DNA from: an uncultured Caulobacter sp.
GTDB taxonomy: Bacteria; Pseudomonadota; Alphaproteobacteria; Caulobacterales; Caulobacteraceae
NCBI RefSeq assembly: GCF_947036865.1
Contig: NZ_CAMQSF010000003.1
Location: 62,001 to 126,000, forward strand
Length of the DNA: 64,000 nt
Reading direction: 5' to 3'
The notes below the pieces were generated by a model, which had not been told where the DNA came from, made no database searches, and saw nothing but the letters and a program-made list of their open reading frames with translations. This document shows positions 63,126 through 64,000 of the stretch, one piece after another (position 1 is the stretch's first letter; the number at the start of each line of letters is the position of its first letter). The position numbers were made by a program, and so were the translations under genes.

Positions 63126-64000
63126 TCACAAATCGAACCGCACCCCCTGCGCCAGCGGCAAGGCGCCGGAATAGTTCACCGTCGCGGTCTGGCGGCGCAT
63201 GTACTGTTTCCAGCTGTCGGAGCCGCTCTCGCGGCCGCCGCCGGTTTCCTTCTCGCCGCCGAAAGCGCCGCCGATCTCGGCGCCCGAGGGGCCGATATTG
63301 ACGTTGGCGATGCCGCAGTCGCTGCCGGCCGCCGACAGGAAGGTCTCGGCCTCGCGCACGTCGTTGGTCATGACGCAGGACGACAGGCCCTGCGGAACGT
63401 CGTTCTGGATCGACAATGCGGTATCAAAGGACGTGTACGGAACAACGTGCAGCAGCGGGGCGAAGGTCTCGCTTTGCATGCACGGCGCGGGGGTGGGAAG
63501 GCGCGCCAGGGCGGGACGGACATAGTAGGCGTCGGGACGCTCGTCGGCCAGCAGCCGCTCGCCGCCGCTGACCGTTCCGCCCTCGGCGCGAACCGCGTTC
63601 ATGGCCTCGACGAAGGCGTCGTGGGCGGCCTTGTCGATCAGCGGCCCCAGCAGCGTCTCGGGAGCGCGCGGGTCGCCGACGGGCAGGCGCTGGAACGCGG
63701 TCTCGACCGCGTCGGCCAGGGTGTCGACCAGGCTCTCGTGGACGATCAGGCGGCGCAGGGACGTGCAGCGCTGGCCGGCCGTGCCGGCGGCCGAGAAGAC
63801 GATGGCCCGCAAGGCCAGGGAAAGGTCCGCCGACGGCGTGACGATCATGGCGTTGTTGCCGCCCAGCTCCAGGATCGAGCGGCCGAAGCGCTCGGCGACC
63901 AGCGGCGCGACGGCGCGGCCCATCCGCGTGGAGCCGGTCGCGCTGACCAGCGGGATGCGCGGATCGCGCGTCAGGCGCTCGCCGGCGTCGCGCCCGCCTT
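63126..64000 (-). CDS. Aldehyde dehydrogenase (ALDH7 / piperideine-6-carboxylate dehydrogenase type), truncated by window edge
   Basis: LELGGNNAMIV, GTAGQRCTSLRRLIVHE, GGAFGGEKETGGGRESGSDSWKQYMRRQT. Confidence 0.9.
   Translation of the reverse strand, partial: GGRDAGERLTRDPRIPLVSATGSTRMGRAVAPLVAERFGRSILELGGNNAMIVTPSADLSLALRAIVFSAAGTAGQRCTSLRRLIVHESLVDTLADAVETAFQRLPVGDPRAPETLLGPLIDKAAHDAFVEAMNAVRAEGGTVSGGERLLADERPDAYYVRPALARLPTPAPCMQSETFAPLLHVVPYTSFDTALSIQNDVPQGLSSCVMTNDVREAETFLSAAGSDCGIANVNIGPSGAEIGGAFGGEKETGGGRESGSDSWKQYMRRQTATVNYSGALPLAQGVRFDL

Overview
GC-rich alphaproteobacterial chromosome segment, almost certainly Caulobacter (gcrA with DnaA/CcrM/CtrA-like promoter motifs; ceramide synthesis genes in the Caulobacter arrangement). 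There is no prophage, transposase or CRISPR array. The most interesting part is positions 1-15.7 kb. It is a complete sphingolipid locus: bacterial ceramide synthase, serine palmitoyltransferase, dedicated ACP, ceramide reductase, acyl-ACP/CoA ligase, ceramide kinase, two nucleotidyltransferases and a CDP-alcohol transferase. Interleaved with these are paralogues of LptF, LptG and LptC plus a Wzx/MATE-like flippase, which suggests a dedicated envelope export route for anionic sphingolipids. A tiny untracked 49-aa ORF, translationally coupled inside this operon, may be the remnant of a larger gene. Positions 15.8-24.8 kb look like an accessory catabolic island: RutA/RutB-like pair, double DsbA-like protein, Cys-type sulfatase with its own lipoprotein formylglycine-generating enzyme, DUF1330, haloalkane dehalogenase, membrane-anchored MBL hydrolase, TetR, and a perfect operator-like palindrome. 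At 24.98-27.14 kb a single ORF fuses EgtB and EgtD (ergothioneine synthesis), in the opposite domain order to fungal Egt1. The rest is mostly ordinary core genome: TCS + EF-hand, hrpB, dapA, smpB, a B12/haem-type ABC importer, a DUF969/979/2891 operon, RND pump, transketolase-like enzyme, gcrA, arfB, tRNA-Thr. All calls come from reading sequence and the ORF track. No database search was run.
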